In this document: positions 8,482 through 15,793 of the stretch, piece by piece
Position numbering within the stretch: position 1 is the first letter of the stretch
Layout of the letters: each line of letters opens with the position of its first letter
Source: an uncultured Ruminiclostridium sp.
GTDB taxonomy: Bacteria > Bacillota > Clostridia > Oscillospirales > Ruminococcaceae
Assembly: GCA_934454635.1 (NCBI GenBank)
Contig: CAKSFR010000006.1
Span: 62,001-126,000, forward strand
DNA: 64,000 nt
Direction of reading: 5' to 3'
Position numbers and translations under genes: made by a program
The notes under the pieces: model-generated
What the model was told of the DNA's origin: nothing
The model's input: only the letters and a program-made list of their open reading frames with translations
Database searches by the model: none

Positions 8482-9507
8482 ATGAAAAAAACAACGAAGA
8501 AAACGATAGCGATTCTTGCCTCGGCGGCGCTTCTCTGCGCGGGCGGCTGCGCTAATAATCCCGTACAGGAAACGACGTCCGAAACGCACGCTTCTGCGGC
8601 GGATACCGCCGAGACCGAACAGACTTCTCCCGATACCCAGCCGTCGGAAATTGTTTCCGAAACAACCTCCGAAACGGCTGCGGAAGCGACTCCCGAAGAA
8701 ACGACCGCTCAGGTTTCCGAAGATGACAATTCCGGCAAAACTCTGCTCTATACTTTCGGGAACGGCAATGATTTTTATCTTGAGGACGCGGCGGCGCGCT
8801 ATGAGTACATCGTAACGTTCGATTATGCCTACGTTTCGGCGGCGAGCGGAATCTACGACGACTCGTTTATAAGCCCCGACGCATTCGACGCTTCAAATTA
8901 TTCCTACAACGGTGAAATGTCGATAGACGGCGCGGGAGCGCTTACAAAAATAAAAGCGGGCGACGAATTTGGCGGTTATAAGGTGACCTCGGCGATCACA
9001 TCGCTCATGCTGAACGAATACGACGGCAAGACCGACGCGTATCCGTTCAGTCAGGAAATCGTCATAAACGGCGAATATACGCTTTCGGGGCTGCTGATGC
9101 ATTACTGCGGCGATGAATACGGCGTTTCGGCGGGAGATGTAAAGTTTATTCCCGATTCAAGCTCAAAGGGAATACCGCTGCCGTGTGTGCAGTATGCGTT
9201 CTACACGAGCATTTTTGAAAATTTCGGCGGAACGCTCGGCGTTTACACGGATTCGCCGTTTTTTGCACTTGGAAATATCATTTTGGGCGAACTGACAAGC
9301 GCTTCGCTTGATGAAAACGGTAATTGGGTAATGGAAAAAATGGACGAAAAGGTACTGAACGAGCTTTATTCGATTTTCGGTACGGATAAGGAGAACAGAG
9401 CGGTCAGAGCGAACGTGACGTTCTCGGAAATGCAGATCCGGTGGAGCGACCAGTTCGGAATGAACCACAGCATGGTCAAGCCTGTGGAAATTTCGGTTAT
9501 CGGATAA
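8482..9507 (+). CDS. Secreted lipoprotein of unknown function, 341 aa
   Basis: A lipoprotein signal peptide is clear: MKKTTKKT, hydrophobic stretch and lipobox-like CAGGC with Cys at residue 23 or so. It is followed by a ~70-residue Thr/Ser/Glu-rich linker typical of cell-surface proteins in this group. The mature domain (about residues 85-341) is acidic, rich in Tyr and Asp, and contains KAGDEFGGYKVTSA and VINGEYTLSG segments; I do not recognise a family. The ribosome binding site is AGGAAAGGA. The gene stands alone between the flgM promoter and a miniature element at 9568. Confidence 0.8.
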   Translation: MKKTTKKTIAILASAALLCAGGCANNPVQETTSETHASAADTAETEQTSPDTQPSEIVSETTSETAAEATPEETTAQVSEDDNSGKTLLYTFGNGNDFYLEDAAARYEYIVTFDYAYVSAASGIYDDSFISPDAFDASNYSYNGEMSIDGAGALTKIKAGDEFGGYKVTSAITSLMLNEYDGKTDAYPFSQEIVINGEYTLSGLLMHYCGDEYGVSAGDVKFIPDSSSKGIPLPCVQYAFYTSIFENFGGTLGVYTDSPFFALGNIILGELTSASLDENGNWVMEKMDEKVLNELYSIFGTDKENRAVRANVTFSEMQIRWSDQFGMNHSMVKPVEISVIG

Positions 9508-9567
9508 AAAGTTCAAACCGTCTGCAACTTTTTGCGCAGATATGAAGTGTTAATGTTGAAGCGGTTA

Positions 9568-9666
9568 TACTTAGCACCAACTTAAAGCTATGCAAAAATC
9601 GAATATAATCTTGCATATAGAGATTATACGAAGATTTTTTGTCTATAGTTGTGTTGGTGATCAGTA
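9568..9666 (+). mobile_element. Miniature inverted-repeat element, copy 1 (99 bp)
   Basis: Begins TACTTAGCACCAAC and ends GTTGGTGATCAGTA, with the two halves partly complementary, and is flanked by direct TTA (9565-9567 and 9667-9669). It lies 58 bp after the lipoprotein stop and 13 bp before the ECF sigma leader hairpin. It encodes no protein. Confidence 0.9.
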
Positions 9667-9681
9667 TTAAACGCCGAGAAT

Positions 9682-9738
9682 GTAAGAAGCCCGCCGTTTC
9701 CCCCCTTATTTTCGGCGGGGTTCTTACAAAATAAGGGG
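9682..9738 (+). promoter_or_regulatory. Two-state leader of the ECF sigma gene (candidate translational switch)
   Basis: Bases 9682-9696 and 9713-9727 form a 15-bp stem with one mismatch, leaving the ribosome binding site (AAGGGG, 9733-9738) free. The loop of that stem contains CCCCTTATTTT (9702-9712), which is the exact complement of AAAATAAGGGG (9728-9738), i.e. of the ribosome binding site region. The two pairings cannot coexist because no linker is available between the strands, so the leader could switch between open and closed states. The trigger is unknown. Confidence 0.6.
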
Positions 9739-9744
9739 AACAAT

Positions 9745-10275
9745 ATGAGTAATGAAGCGACGGGTCTTTCCCTTGTAACGAGGGAGAGCTTTGACGGCGT
9801 GATGAGAAAATACGCCGATATGGTATACCGCCTTGCTTATTCCCGAACGGGAAATCCGACCGACGCGGAGGATGTTGTACAGGACGTTTTTCTTCGCTAC
9901 ATAAGGGCGGATAAAACCTATAACGACGAGGAGCACCGCAAGGCGTGGCTTATAAAAATAACCGTGAACTGCTCGAAATCGCTGCTTACTACCGCGTGGA
10001 ACAGGCGGCGCAGCGCGGAGGAACAGGACGAGAACCGCGGCGAGAACGACAAGCGGTTTTCCGATATCGAAACAAAATCCGAGGTATACAAGGCGGTGCT
10101 TGAGCTGCCTGTAAAATACCGCACGGTCATACACCTTTTTTATTATGAAGACATGACTGTCGCCCAGATTGCAAAGGCGACGGGGGCGGGAGAATCCGCC
10201 GTAAAATCGCAGCTTTCACGGGCGAGAGGAATGCTTCGCGAAAGCCTGAAAGGAGCTGAGTTTGATGACATTTAA
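9745..10275 (+). CDS. ECF-type RNA polymerase sigma factor, 176 aa
   Basis: This is a two-domain extracytoplasmic-function sigma factor. Region 2 spans about residues 15-85 (YRLAYSRTGNPTDAEDVVQDVF, -10 recognition) and region 4 about residues 115-170 (helix-turn-helix with MTVAQIAKATGAGESAVKSQ, -35 recognition). Its last 11 bases overlap the start of the following membrane protein, the usual organisation for a sigma/anti-sigma pair, so the sigma is probably held inactive at the membrane. Translation may be gated by the leader at 9682-9738. The regulon is unknown. Confidence 0.93.
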   Translation: MSNEATGLSLVTRESFDGVMRKYADMVYRLAYSRTGNPTDAEDVVQDVFLRYIRADKTYNDEEHRKAWLIKITVNCSKSLLTTAWNRRRSAEEQDENRGENDKRFSDIETKSEVYKAVLELPVKYRTVIHLFYYEDMTVAQIAKATGAGESAVKSQLSRARGMLRESLKGAEFDDI

Positions 10276-11431
10276 GGAACAATTGAAAAATGACATAGAC
10301 CGGCTCGGTACGACGGAGAAGTTCAGAAATTCTCTTTCGGAAATGCTTTACGAACAGGCGAATAAGCCAAAGCCGAAGCTGTATATCAGCGCGGTAAGAT
10401 ACGGGGCTGTCGCGGCGGCTGTGTGCCTGCTCGCATTCGGCGCGGTCAAGCTCGGACTGTTCGGCGAAAACTCCGTAGATACGGCTTCGTACGCGGGAAG
10501 CAATGAAGCTGCCGTGCGCGCGGCGGACGCGGCTGAAATACAGGCGGAAACCACTGCGGCGCAGACATACGCATATGCCGAAGAAGCCGAAATCGGCAAT
10601 GGCGATGACTTCAGCGGGGGCGTTATGTATGCCGCGCCCGCTGCCGATGAAATTTATCCCGAGGCTGCCGAAGCTGACGGCGAAAGCAGGGAAGAAGTAT
10701 ATGTCGGAGCGGCTGAGAACAGCGAAAACTATGCCGACGACGAGGTGTCGATCGACAGTATATGCGAAGCGGAAGCGCCTGCCGCCGATGAAGCGGACGA
10801 AAAAAGCGACGCGCCTGCGGACGGCATATTCAGCATGAGCATTTCGGCTGAAAGCGCTGAGCTGAGCGCCTATGATATGCCCGTTTACGGCAAGGAGGCG
10901 ATATACGCCAAAACGACGCTCTACTGCGCTGACAGACCGTGGTATATGTTCGATGAATTGGTGAACGTTATCCGTAAGAACAATTACAGGCTCGCGCGGG
11001 TGACTGTCGGCGGGCAGCTTACCGATGATGAAGCGGCTGAACAGCCGTTTGTTAATTCCGCAAACGAGGGAACGTATTACCGCGCGGAAATCGACGGAGA
11101 AGAAGCTGTGGTTTTCTTTTTCGGCTCGGCGCAGTTGCAGGAGCCTGGCAACCCCGTTTATGCCGAGGGCGACGAGCTTTACTGCGCGCTTGAAGAATAT
11201 AACGGTATCTACCTGATACGCGACTATCCCCTTGGGGACATTTACACGATAAACGGCGAGGAATGCGTTTACCTGCGCTTTCAGTCGTATGATATAAACG
11301 CTCGGCAGCTTCTTTCATCTCGGACGGAGGTTGTTACGACAACGGCGGACAACGCGGCGGTTTATTACTCCGCGTATCGGCTGGAGGATTTTCAAAGAGA
11401 GCTGACGAACGCTGTAGAAAACAATGACTGA
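10265..11431 (+). CDS. Probable membrane-bound anti-sigma factor, 388 aa
   Basis: The ~45-residue cytoplasmic N-terminus (FKEQLKNDIDRLGTTEKF) is followed by one membrane span at about residues 47-67 and a long exported part. The first ~130 exported residues are Ala/Glu/Asp-rich and low in complexity, and the C-terminal ~180 form a folded domain with no family I recognise. I chose ATG at 10265, nine bases after AGGAG, over a TTG one codon upstream. It overlaps the ECF sigma gene, which is the basis for the anti-sigma call; no zinc-binding HxxxCxxC motif is seen. Its TGA stop codon is also the target duplication of the element at 11432. Confidence 0.7.
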   Translation: MTFKEQLKNDIDRLGTTEKFRNSLSEMLYEQANKPKPKLYISAVRYGAVAAAVCLLAFGAVKLGLFGENSVDTASYAGSNEAAVRAADAAEIQAETTAAQTYAYAEEAEIGNGDDFSGGVMYAAPAADEIYPEAAEADGESREEVYVGAAENSENYADDEVSIDSICEAEAPAADEADEKSDAPADGIFSMSISAESAELSAYDMPVYGKEAIYAKTTLYCADRPWYMFDELVNVIRKNNYRLARVTVGGQLTDDEAAEQPFVNSANEGTYYRAEIDGEEAVVFFFGSAQLQEPGNPVYAEGDELYCALEEYNGIYLIRDYPLGDIYTINGEECVYLRFQSYDINARQLLSSRTEVVTTTADNAAVYYSAYRLEDFQRELTNAVENND

Positions 11432-11531
11432 TACTAAGCACCAATAAAACCATAGATAAAAATTCTTGTATAGTCCCTATATGCAAAGATTACACTCGAT
11501 TTTTTGTATAGTTTTTAATTGGTGCTGAGTA
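11432..11531 (-). mobile_element. Miniature inverted-repeat element, copy 2 (100 bp)
   Basis: Begins TACTAAGCACCAAT and ends ATTGGTGCTGAGTA, with TGA on both sides (11429-11431 and 11532-11534). The left TGA is the stop codon of the anti-sigma gene. The internal sequence runs opposite in orientation to copies 1, 3, 4 and 7. Confidence 0.92.
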
Positions 11532-11546
11532 TGATACAATAAAAGT

Positions 11547-11577
11547 GCCGCATGGGAAGCCGTGCGGTATTTTTTTC
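11547..11577 (+). terminator. Rho-independent terminator
   Basis: GCCGCA (11547-11552) pairs with TGCGGT (11563-11568) and is followed by A and seven T-rich bases. It closes the sigma/anti-sigma unit and abuts the next promoter. Confidence 0.8.
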
Positions 11578-11606
11578 TTGACACTTTGCAAGTAATATGC
11601 TACAAT
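11578..11606 (+). promoter_or_regulatory. Strong sigma-A promoter for the GT4 gene
   Basis: TTGACA (11578-11583), 17-base spacer and TGC-TACAAT (11598-11606, extended -10), 75 bases before the start at 11681. Confidence 0.85.
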
Positions 11607-11680
11607 GAGATAACGCGAAAGTGCGTTGATTTAAAAATAAAGTAAAAAGCTAAAAAAGTAAAATAAAGGGTGAGAAAGAT

Positions 11681-12721
11681 ATGGCTAAAGCGACGATAAA
11701 TATGATGTCCAGCGCAACAAAGGTCAAGGGGCAGGGCGTAGGCTCGGCGTATATCGAACAGGTGAACCTTGTGCGCGAGGGGCTTGCGGATAAATTTGAC
11801 GTGTATGAAAACGCGAGAATGAAAGCGGATATTACCCACTATCACACGATAAATCTCGGGTATTATCTCGGCAGAAAGTCGAAAACCAAGAACGGACGTT
11901 CCGTGGGGTATGTCCATATGCTGCCAGAAACGGTTGAAACCAGCCTTAATCTCCCGAAATTCGCAAAGAAGATATTCTATTCCTACATGATAAAATTTTA
12001 CGACAGCATGGAGTATCTCGTGACCGTAAACCCGTATTTTATCGGGCGGCTCGAACACTACGGCGTGAATCGCGACAAGGTGACGTATATCCCGAACTAT
12101 GTTTCGTCTGAGCAGTTTCACCCTGTTTCTCCGGAAGAAAAGGCTGCGCTTCGGGAAAAATACGGCATTCCGAAGGACGGTTTCGTTGCCGTCTGCGCGG
12201 GTCAGCTTCAGGTGCGCAAGGGCTTCTTTGATTTTGTGAAAATTGCAGAGCAGATGCCCGACGTAACGTTCGCGTGGGCGGGGGGCTTCTCTTTCGGCGC
12301 GATAACCGACGGATACAAGGAAATAAACAAAATTATGGAAAATCCGCCCGCAAACCTTAAGCTGCTGGGTATGATCGACCGCGAAAAAATGAACGAGGTT
12401 TATAACCTCGGCGACGTTATGTTCCTCCCGTCCTTCGAAGAGCTTTTCCCTATGACAATTCTCGAAGCAATGTGCGCGCACACGCCCATTCTGCTGCGGA
12501 ACCTTGAAATATATAATGATATCCTGTTTGATTTTTACAGCAAGGCAGAGGACGTTGACGGATTTATTGCCGAGCTGAACCGCCTGCGCGGCGATAAGGA
12601 ATACTATGCGCAGTGCGTGGAAAATTCCCGCCGCGGGAACGAGTTTTATTCAAAGGAACACGTCACAAGGATGTGGGACGAGTTTTATTCAAGGGTGCTT
12701 GCTTCGATCGGGAAGAAATAG
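11681..12721 (+). CDS. GT4 family glycosyltransferase, possibly glycolipid-forming, 346 aa
   Basis: The fold is a two-domain GT-B retaining transferase. The N-terminal acceptor domain (1-150) has KGQGVGSAYIEQVNLV, and the C-terminal donor domain has AGQLQVRKGFFDF, then FLPSFEELFPMTILEAM, which contains the E-x7-E sugar-nucleotide motif of GT4. There is no signal peptide, so it acts at the inner membrane face. The KGQGVGSAY start resembles lipid-linked di- or oligosaccharide synthases, so a membrane glycolipid product is possible, but acceptor and sugar cannot be read from the sequence. It is a single-gene unit with its own promoter. Confidence 0.85.
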   Translation: MAKATINMMSSATKVKGQGVGSAYIEQVNLVREGLADKFDVYENARMKADITHYHTINLGYYLGRKSKTKNGRSVGYVHMLPETVETSLNLPKFAKKIFYSYMIKFYDSMEYLVTVNPYFIGRLEHYGVNRDKVTYIPNYVSSEQFHPVSPEEKAALREKYGIPKDGFVAVCAGQLQVRKGFFDFVKIAEQMPDVTFAWAGGFSFGAITDGYKEINKIMENPPANLKLLGMIDREKMNEVYNLGDVMFLPSFEELFPMTILEAMCAHTPILLRNLEIYNDILFDFYSKAEDVDGFIAELNRLRGDKEYYAQCVENSRRGNEFYSKEHVTRMWDEFYSRVLASIGKK

Positions 12722-12726
12722 TCTTA

Positions 12727-12815
12727 TACCTAGCGCCGATTAAAAATCGTGCAAAAAATCGAGTATGATCTTGCATATATGGGTTATATGAAGATTTTTG
12801 TTTACAGCTTTAGTA
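12727..12815 (+). mobile_element. Miniature inverted-repeat element, copy 3 (89 bp, right end shortened)
   Basis: Begins TACCTAGCGCCGATT and ends AGCTTTAGTA, having lost about ten bases (the ATTGGTGCT part) of the right end. TTA flanks it at 12724-12726 and 12816-12818. It starts five bases after the GT4 stop codon. Confidence 0.85.
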
Positions 12816-12818
12816 TTA

Positions 12819-12850
12819 TGCCCCCGAAAGGCGATGTCTTTTCGGGGGCA
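12819..12850. terminator. Strong hairpin between two miniature elements
   Basis: TGCCCCCGAAA (12819-12829) and TTTCGGGGGCA (12840-12850) form an 11-bp stem. No long T tract follows closely. It lies between convergent genes and probably ends transcription of GT4. Confidence 0.6.
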
Positions 12851-12878
12851 TATCAATATCATAATTTCTCTCTTTTTA

Positions 12879-12952
12879 TACTTAGCGCCAATTAAAAAAT
12901 CGGGTATAATCCTGCATAGGGTTATAGACTATAGTTTTATTGGTGCTTAGTA
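12879..12952 (+). mobile_element. Miniature inverted-repeat element, copy 4 (74 bp, internally deleted)
   Basis: Begins TACTTAGCGCCAATT and ends ATTGGTGCTTAGTA with a shortened middle. TTA flanks at 12876-12878 and 12953-12955. The right TTA, read on the minus strand, is the TAA stop codon of the flavoprotein gene. Confidence 0.9.
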
Positions 12953-13651
12953 TTAGGCTTGCCACGGGCGTTTTTTACCCAGCCAGCCCTTTTCTTCCCA
13001 ATATTTTCTTTCTGCTTCGCCCGAGCCGTTTCCGCTTTTCTGCATGAGCCGCATAATGCCGAACATGAACTTCGTGTTTATGCCGGGGCGGACTTTTTTG
13101 TCCGAGGAAAGCTGTTTTGCGAGCTGCGTCGTCTTTTTGTCTATCTTTTCTTTTTTCTTTTCCGAAACGCCTTTCCAGTTCATCGCCTGAACGCCGAGCG
13201 CATACGTTCTTATGAAAGGTATTCCCCAGTAGAAAAATGTATCGGAGATGTCTTTTGCCGCAGTTTTTGCGCCGCTTCCCGCCGCTGTTGAAATCGCAAG
13301 CGCTTTTTTTGCGAACATACACTCTCTGGGCTTGTGCGGAAGCCAGTATGTATATGTCAGGTCGAGAAAGGCTTTCATTCCGGCAGAGGCGTGCAGACAA
13401 TACGTCGGCGTTGTGAATATCAGAACGTCCGCCAATTCGATTTCTGACATTATCCGCATTTTTTCGGCGTAAAACGGACATTTCGCTTCGTCCTTGATGC
13501 AGGTGTAGCACCCAAGGCAGAAATGCTCCAAATCGCGCGGGAGAAAGAACTCTTTTATTTCCTTTTCACCCGTTATTTTTTCGGCGACCTGTCTGCCTAT
13601 CGTGCAGGTGCTTCCGGCGTGATTCTGACCGTGTACAAGCACAATTTTCAT
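12953..13651 (-). CDS. Flavodoxin-fold NAD(P)H-dependent FMN reductase / iron-sulfur flavoprotein type, 232 aa
   Basis: The N-terminal IVLVHGQNHAGSTCTIG is the FMN phosphate loop of the NADPH-dependent FMN reductase family, and CLGCYTCIKDEAKCPF near residue 48 is the cysteine segment typical of iron-sulfur flavoproteins. FTTPTYCLHASAGMKAFLD is the second flavin-contacting region. It would move electrons to or from FMN; the substrate is unknown. Its ATG overlaps the TetR stop (ATGA), so it is the partner and likely target of that regulator. Its TAA stop lies inside the target duplication of the element at 12879. Confidence 0.88.
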   Translation of the reverse strand: MKIVLVHGQNHAGSTCTIGRQVAEKITGEKEIKEFFLPRDLEHFCLGCYTCIKDEAKCPFYAEKMRIMSEIELADVLIFTTPTYCLHASAGMKAFLDLTYTYWLPHKPRECMFAKKALAISTAAGSGAKTAAKDISDTFFYWGIPFIRTYALGVQAMNWKGVSEKKKEKIDKKTTQLAKQLSSDKKVRPGINTKFMFGIMRLMQKSGNGSGEAERKYWEEKGWLGKKRPWQA

Positions 13652-14271
13652 TTTTGTCCCTCATTCCCATATAATTTGTTGAATTGCCGTATGTGCCGTT
13701 CGATAAGCTCAAGCGCCTCGGCTTCGCGCTGCGGCTCGCGGTCGCACAGCTCAAGCAGCATATATATCGGCGAAAAAAACTGAACGGCGGCAATTTTCGG
13801 GTCGGCGCAGTTCAGCGCTCCGCCCGCCGTCAGCATTTCAAACATACGCGACTGATAGGCGATCGGTCCGTCTAAATACTGCTGTGAATACAGCCGTGCG
13901 ATATCGTCGCTTTTGAACTGCTCGACGGTAAGCATACGGCGAAACGCAGCTGTCCATTCGTCATGCAGGAAAAAGAGGAAAAGCCCCTTTCCCGTTTGTA
14001 TAAGCATTTCCTCCGAACAGCTTCCGAAAAATTCGGCGTCGCTGTCCGCCTGAGTCCCGTTGATATTCAGCGCGCCCGCCTGTCTGACGTAATTTTCCTG
14101 CATTTTTTCAAGAATTGCGTTGAAAATGTCGCGCTTGCTTTTGAAATGGTTATAGAGCGACGGCGCTTTTATGCCGACCGCGCCCGCGATTTCTCCCATT
14201 GACACCGCTTCGTAGCCTTTTTCCGAAAAAAGCGACAGCGCTGCCCAAAGTATCCTGTCCTTTGTATTGAT
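13648..14271 (-). CDS. TetR family regulator, 207 aa, apparently starting at AUC
   Basis: The N-terminal helix-turn-helix domain reads NTKDRILWAALSLFSEKGYE then SMGEIAGAVG and SLYNHFKSK, a complete TetR DNA-binding domain. The C-terminal ligand domain is divergent. No ATG, GTG or TTG exists in frame between the upstream TAA and the start of the domain; AUC at 14269-14271 lies seven bases after a perfect AAGGAGG. The first canonical starts (GTG, then ATG at 14205) would delete the first helix. It is co-transcribed with the flavoprotein from the promoter at 14313 and probably represses itself through the two operators there. Confidence 0.82.
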   Translation of the reverse strand: MNTKDRILWAALSLFSEKGYEAVSMGEIAGAVGIKAPSLYNHFKSKRDIFNAILEKMQENYVRQAGALNINGTQADSDAEFFGSCSEEMLIQTGKGLFLFFLHDEWTAAFRRMLTVEQFKSDDIARLYSQQYLDGPIAYQSRMFEMLTAGGALNCADPKIAAVQFFSPIYMLLELCDREPQREAEALELIERHIRQFNKLYGNEGQK

Positions 14272-14288
14272 AGCAGACCCTCCTTAAA

Positions 14289-14341
14289 CTAACGCTCATT
14301 AGCTTAAGCTTTATTATACACTAATGCTCGTTAGTTGTCAA
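14289..14341 (-). promoter_or_regulatory. Promoter with two TetR operators
   Basis: On the minus strand TTGACA (14341-14336), 17-base spacer and TATAAT (14318-14313) form a perfect promoter. A near-palindrome of form CTAA-GCTC-TTAG fills the spacer (14321-14334), and a second, CTAACGCTCATTAG, lies at 14289-14302 just past the expected start point. Both copies share CTAA and TTAG half-sites, as TetR operators do. Confidence 0.88.
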
Positions 14342-14381
14342 GAGTTATTTAAAAAAATTTTATCGAAAATTTTTAGCGCTA

Positions 14382-14410
14382 TTGAAAAAACTGCGGTTTT
14401 ATGTTATAAT
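14382..14410 (+). promoter_or_regulatory. Sigma-A promoter of the GH5 gene
   Basis: TTGAAA (14382-14387), 17-base spacer, TGT-TATAAT (14402-14410). It is divergent from and about 40 bases away from the TetR promoter, so repression there could affect both. Confidence 0.8.
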
Positions 14411-14477
14411 AAATGCACTGCGGTTATCGAGAATGACTGCGGATTTTCGCAACCCGAAACAGAAAAGGATAAAGCAA

Positions 14478-15665
14478 ATGAAAAAAATGTTTAAAATTAA
14501 GAATATTGCCGTTTCGCTTCTGGCTTTGGCAGTCCTCGCGGGCTGCGGCACAAAGCCCGCCGATGCGGAAACAACGGCAGACACAAGCAGCGTTACGGAA
14601 TCGGCAGAAGCCGCGCCCAAGCTTGAAATTGCCGACAACGCAATAGATTTTGCGGCTTCGCTGAAGCTCGGCTGGAATCTCGGGAACACCCTTGACGCAA
14701 CGGGCGCGAGCGGCATACGCGCGGAAATTTCTTGGGGACAGCCCGTTACCACGAAGGAAATGATACAGCTCGTTAAGGACAGCGGCTTTACCTCGATACG
14801 CATTCCCGTTTCTTGGGGCAGGCACACCGACGCGGATTTCACTATCGAAGCGGAATGGTTCGACCGCGTGAACGAGGTGGTTGACTACGCAGTTGACTGC
14901 GGACTGTATGTTATCATCAATTCACACCACGACTGTGAACAGCAGTACTATTATCCGACCGAGGAATGCTACGACAATTCAGAAAAATACATAAAAGCTA
15001 TCTGGTCGCAGATTGCCGAACGCTTCAAGGATTATGACGAACGCCTTGTATTTGAGGCGATGAACGAGCCGCGACTTAAAGGCACCGACAAGGAGTGGTG
15101 GTTCGACGAAAACGACGCGCAGGGCATTGAGTCCATAAACTGCATAGTAAAGCTCAATCAGGTATTTGTCGATACCGTAAGAGCCGCAGGCGGAAAGAAC
15201 GAAACGCGTTATCTCATGGTGCCGAGCAATGCGGCTTCCCCGGCAAACGCGCTCAACAAGGCGTTTACTATGCCGAACGACCCGCAGAATCGCACAATGC
15301 TTTCGGTTCACGCTTATACGCCCTACAATTTTGCTATGAACGCGGGCGGCTATAAGGTCTGGAAGAGCGGCCGCGACGGAGAGATAAAGGACTTCATGGA
15401 CAGTCTTAACGAAAAGTTCATCAAAAACGGCTACGCAGTCGTTATAGGCGAGTTTGGCGCGACAAACAAGGATAACCCCGAGGACCGCGCGGCGTGGGCG
15501 GAAAACTATACGACTCTTGCGGCGGGATACGGAATGCCGTGCTTTATCTGGGACAATTCGGGAACGAATGTCGGCGCGGAGAACTTCGGACTTCTCGACA
15601 GAAAAAATCTTACCGTTTATTTCCCCGAGCTTCTCGAAGCATACCTAAAGGGATATTCAAAGTAA
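14478..15665 (+). CDS. GH5 family glycoside hydrolase (endoglucanase type), lipoprotein, 395 aa
   Basis: The signal peptide ends in a lipobox (VLAGC), so the enzyme is anchored to the outer membrane face; a short Thr/Glu/Ala-rich linker follows. The catalytic barrel starts with KLGWNLGNTLDA, a hallmark of GH5 cellulases, and has acid/base Glu197 in FEAMNEPRL and nucleophile Glu325 in VIGEFGA, plus SIRIPVSW and INSHHD active-site strands. No dockerin or carbohydrate-binding module is present. I chose ATG 14478 (AAGGA, eight bases); the longer frame reaches a TTG that is really the -35 box. The substrate is probably a beta-1,4-glucan. Confidence 0.92.
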   Translation: MKKMFKIKNIAVSLLALAVLAGCGTKPADAETTADTSSVTESAEAAPKLEIADNAIDFAASLKLGWNLGNTLDATGASGIRAEISWGQPVTTKEMIQLVKDSGFTSIRIPVSWGRHTDADFTIEAEWFDRVNEVVDYAVDCGLYVIINSHHDCEQQYYYPTEECYDNSEKYIKAIWSQIAERFKDYDERLVFEAMNEPRLKGTDKEWWFDENDAQGIESINCIVKLNQVFVDTVRAAGGKNETRYLMVPSNAASPANALNKAFTMPNDPQNRTMLSVHAYTPYNFAMNAGGYKVWKSGRDGEIKDFMDSLNEKFIKNGYAVVIGEFGATNKDNPEDRAAWAENYTTLAAGYGMPCFIWDNSGTNVGAENFGLLDRKNLTVYFPELLEAYLKGYSK

Positions 15666-15727
15666 CCGAAGGTCACGCGGCAATGCGGGTAAATCGCCCG
15701 CCGCAGGCGTGAACAAAAAAGAAAAAC

Positions 15728-15757
15728 AGCCCCGCCGGCAAGACGACGGGGCTTCTT
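15728..15757 (+). terminator. Probable terminator of the GH5 gene
   Basis: AGCCCCG (15728-15734) pairs with CGGGGCT (15747-15753), followed by the short T-rich TCTTC. Confidence 0.6.
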
Positions 15758-15793
15758 CGCAGCAAAATACCGTTAAGTGAAAGGAACACGGAT

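Noticed and set aside
9682..9727. Leader hairpin as a rho-independent terminator
   Set aside because: No T tract follows the stem; AAAATAAGGGG, the ribosome binding region, follows directly.
9682..9738. H-type pseudoknot between leader loop and RBS
   Set aside because: The strand leading from the stem to the RBS has no linker to span a 15-bp stem, so both helices cannot form at once; a two-state switch is more likely.
14382..14477. Longer N-terminus for the GH5 protein
   Set aside because: The proposed TTG start is the -35 box of a good promoter and the extension would precede the lipoprotein signal peptide.
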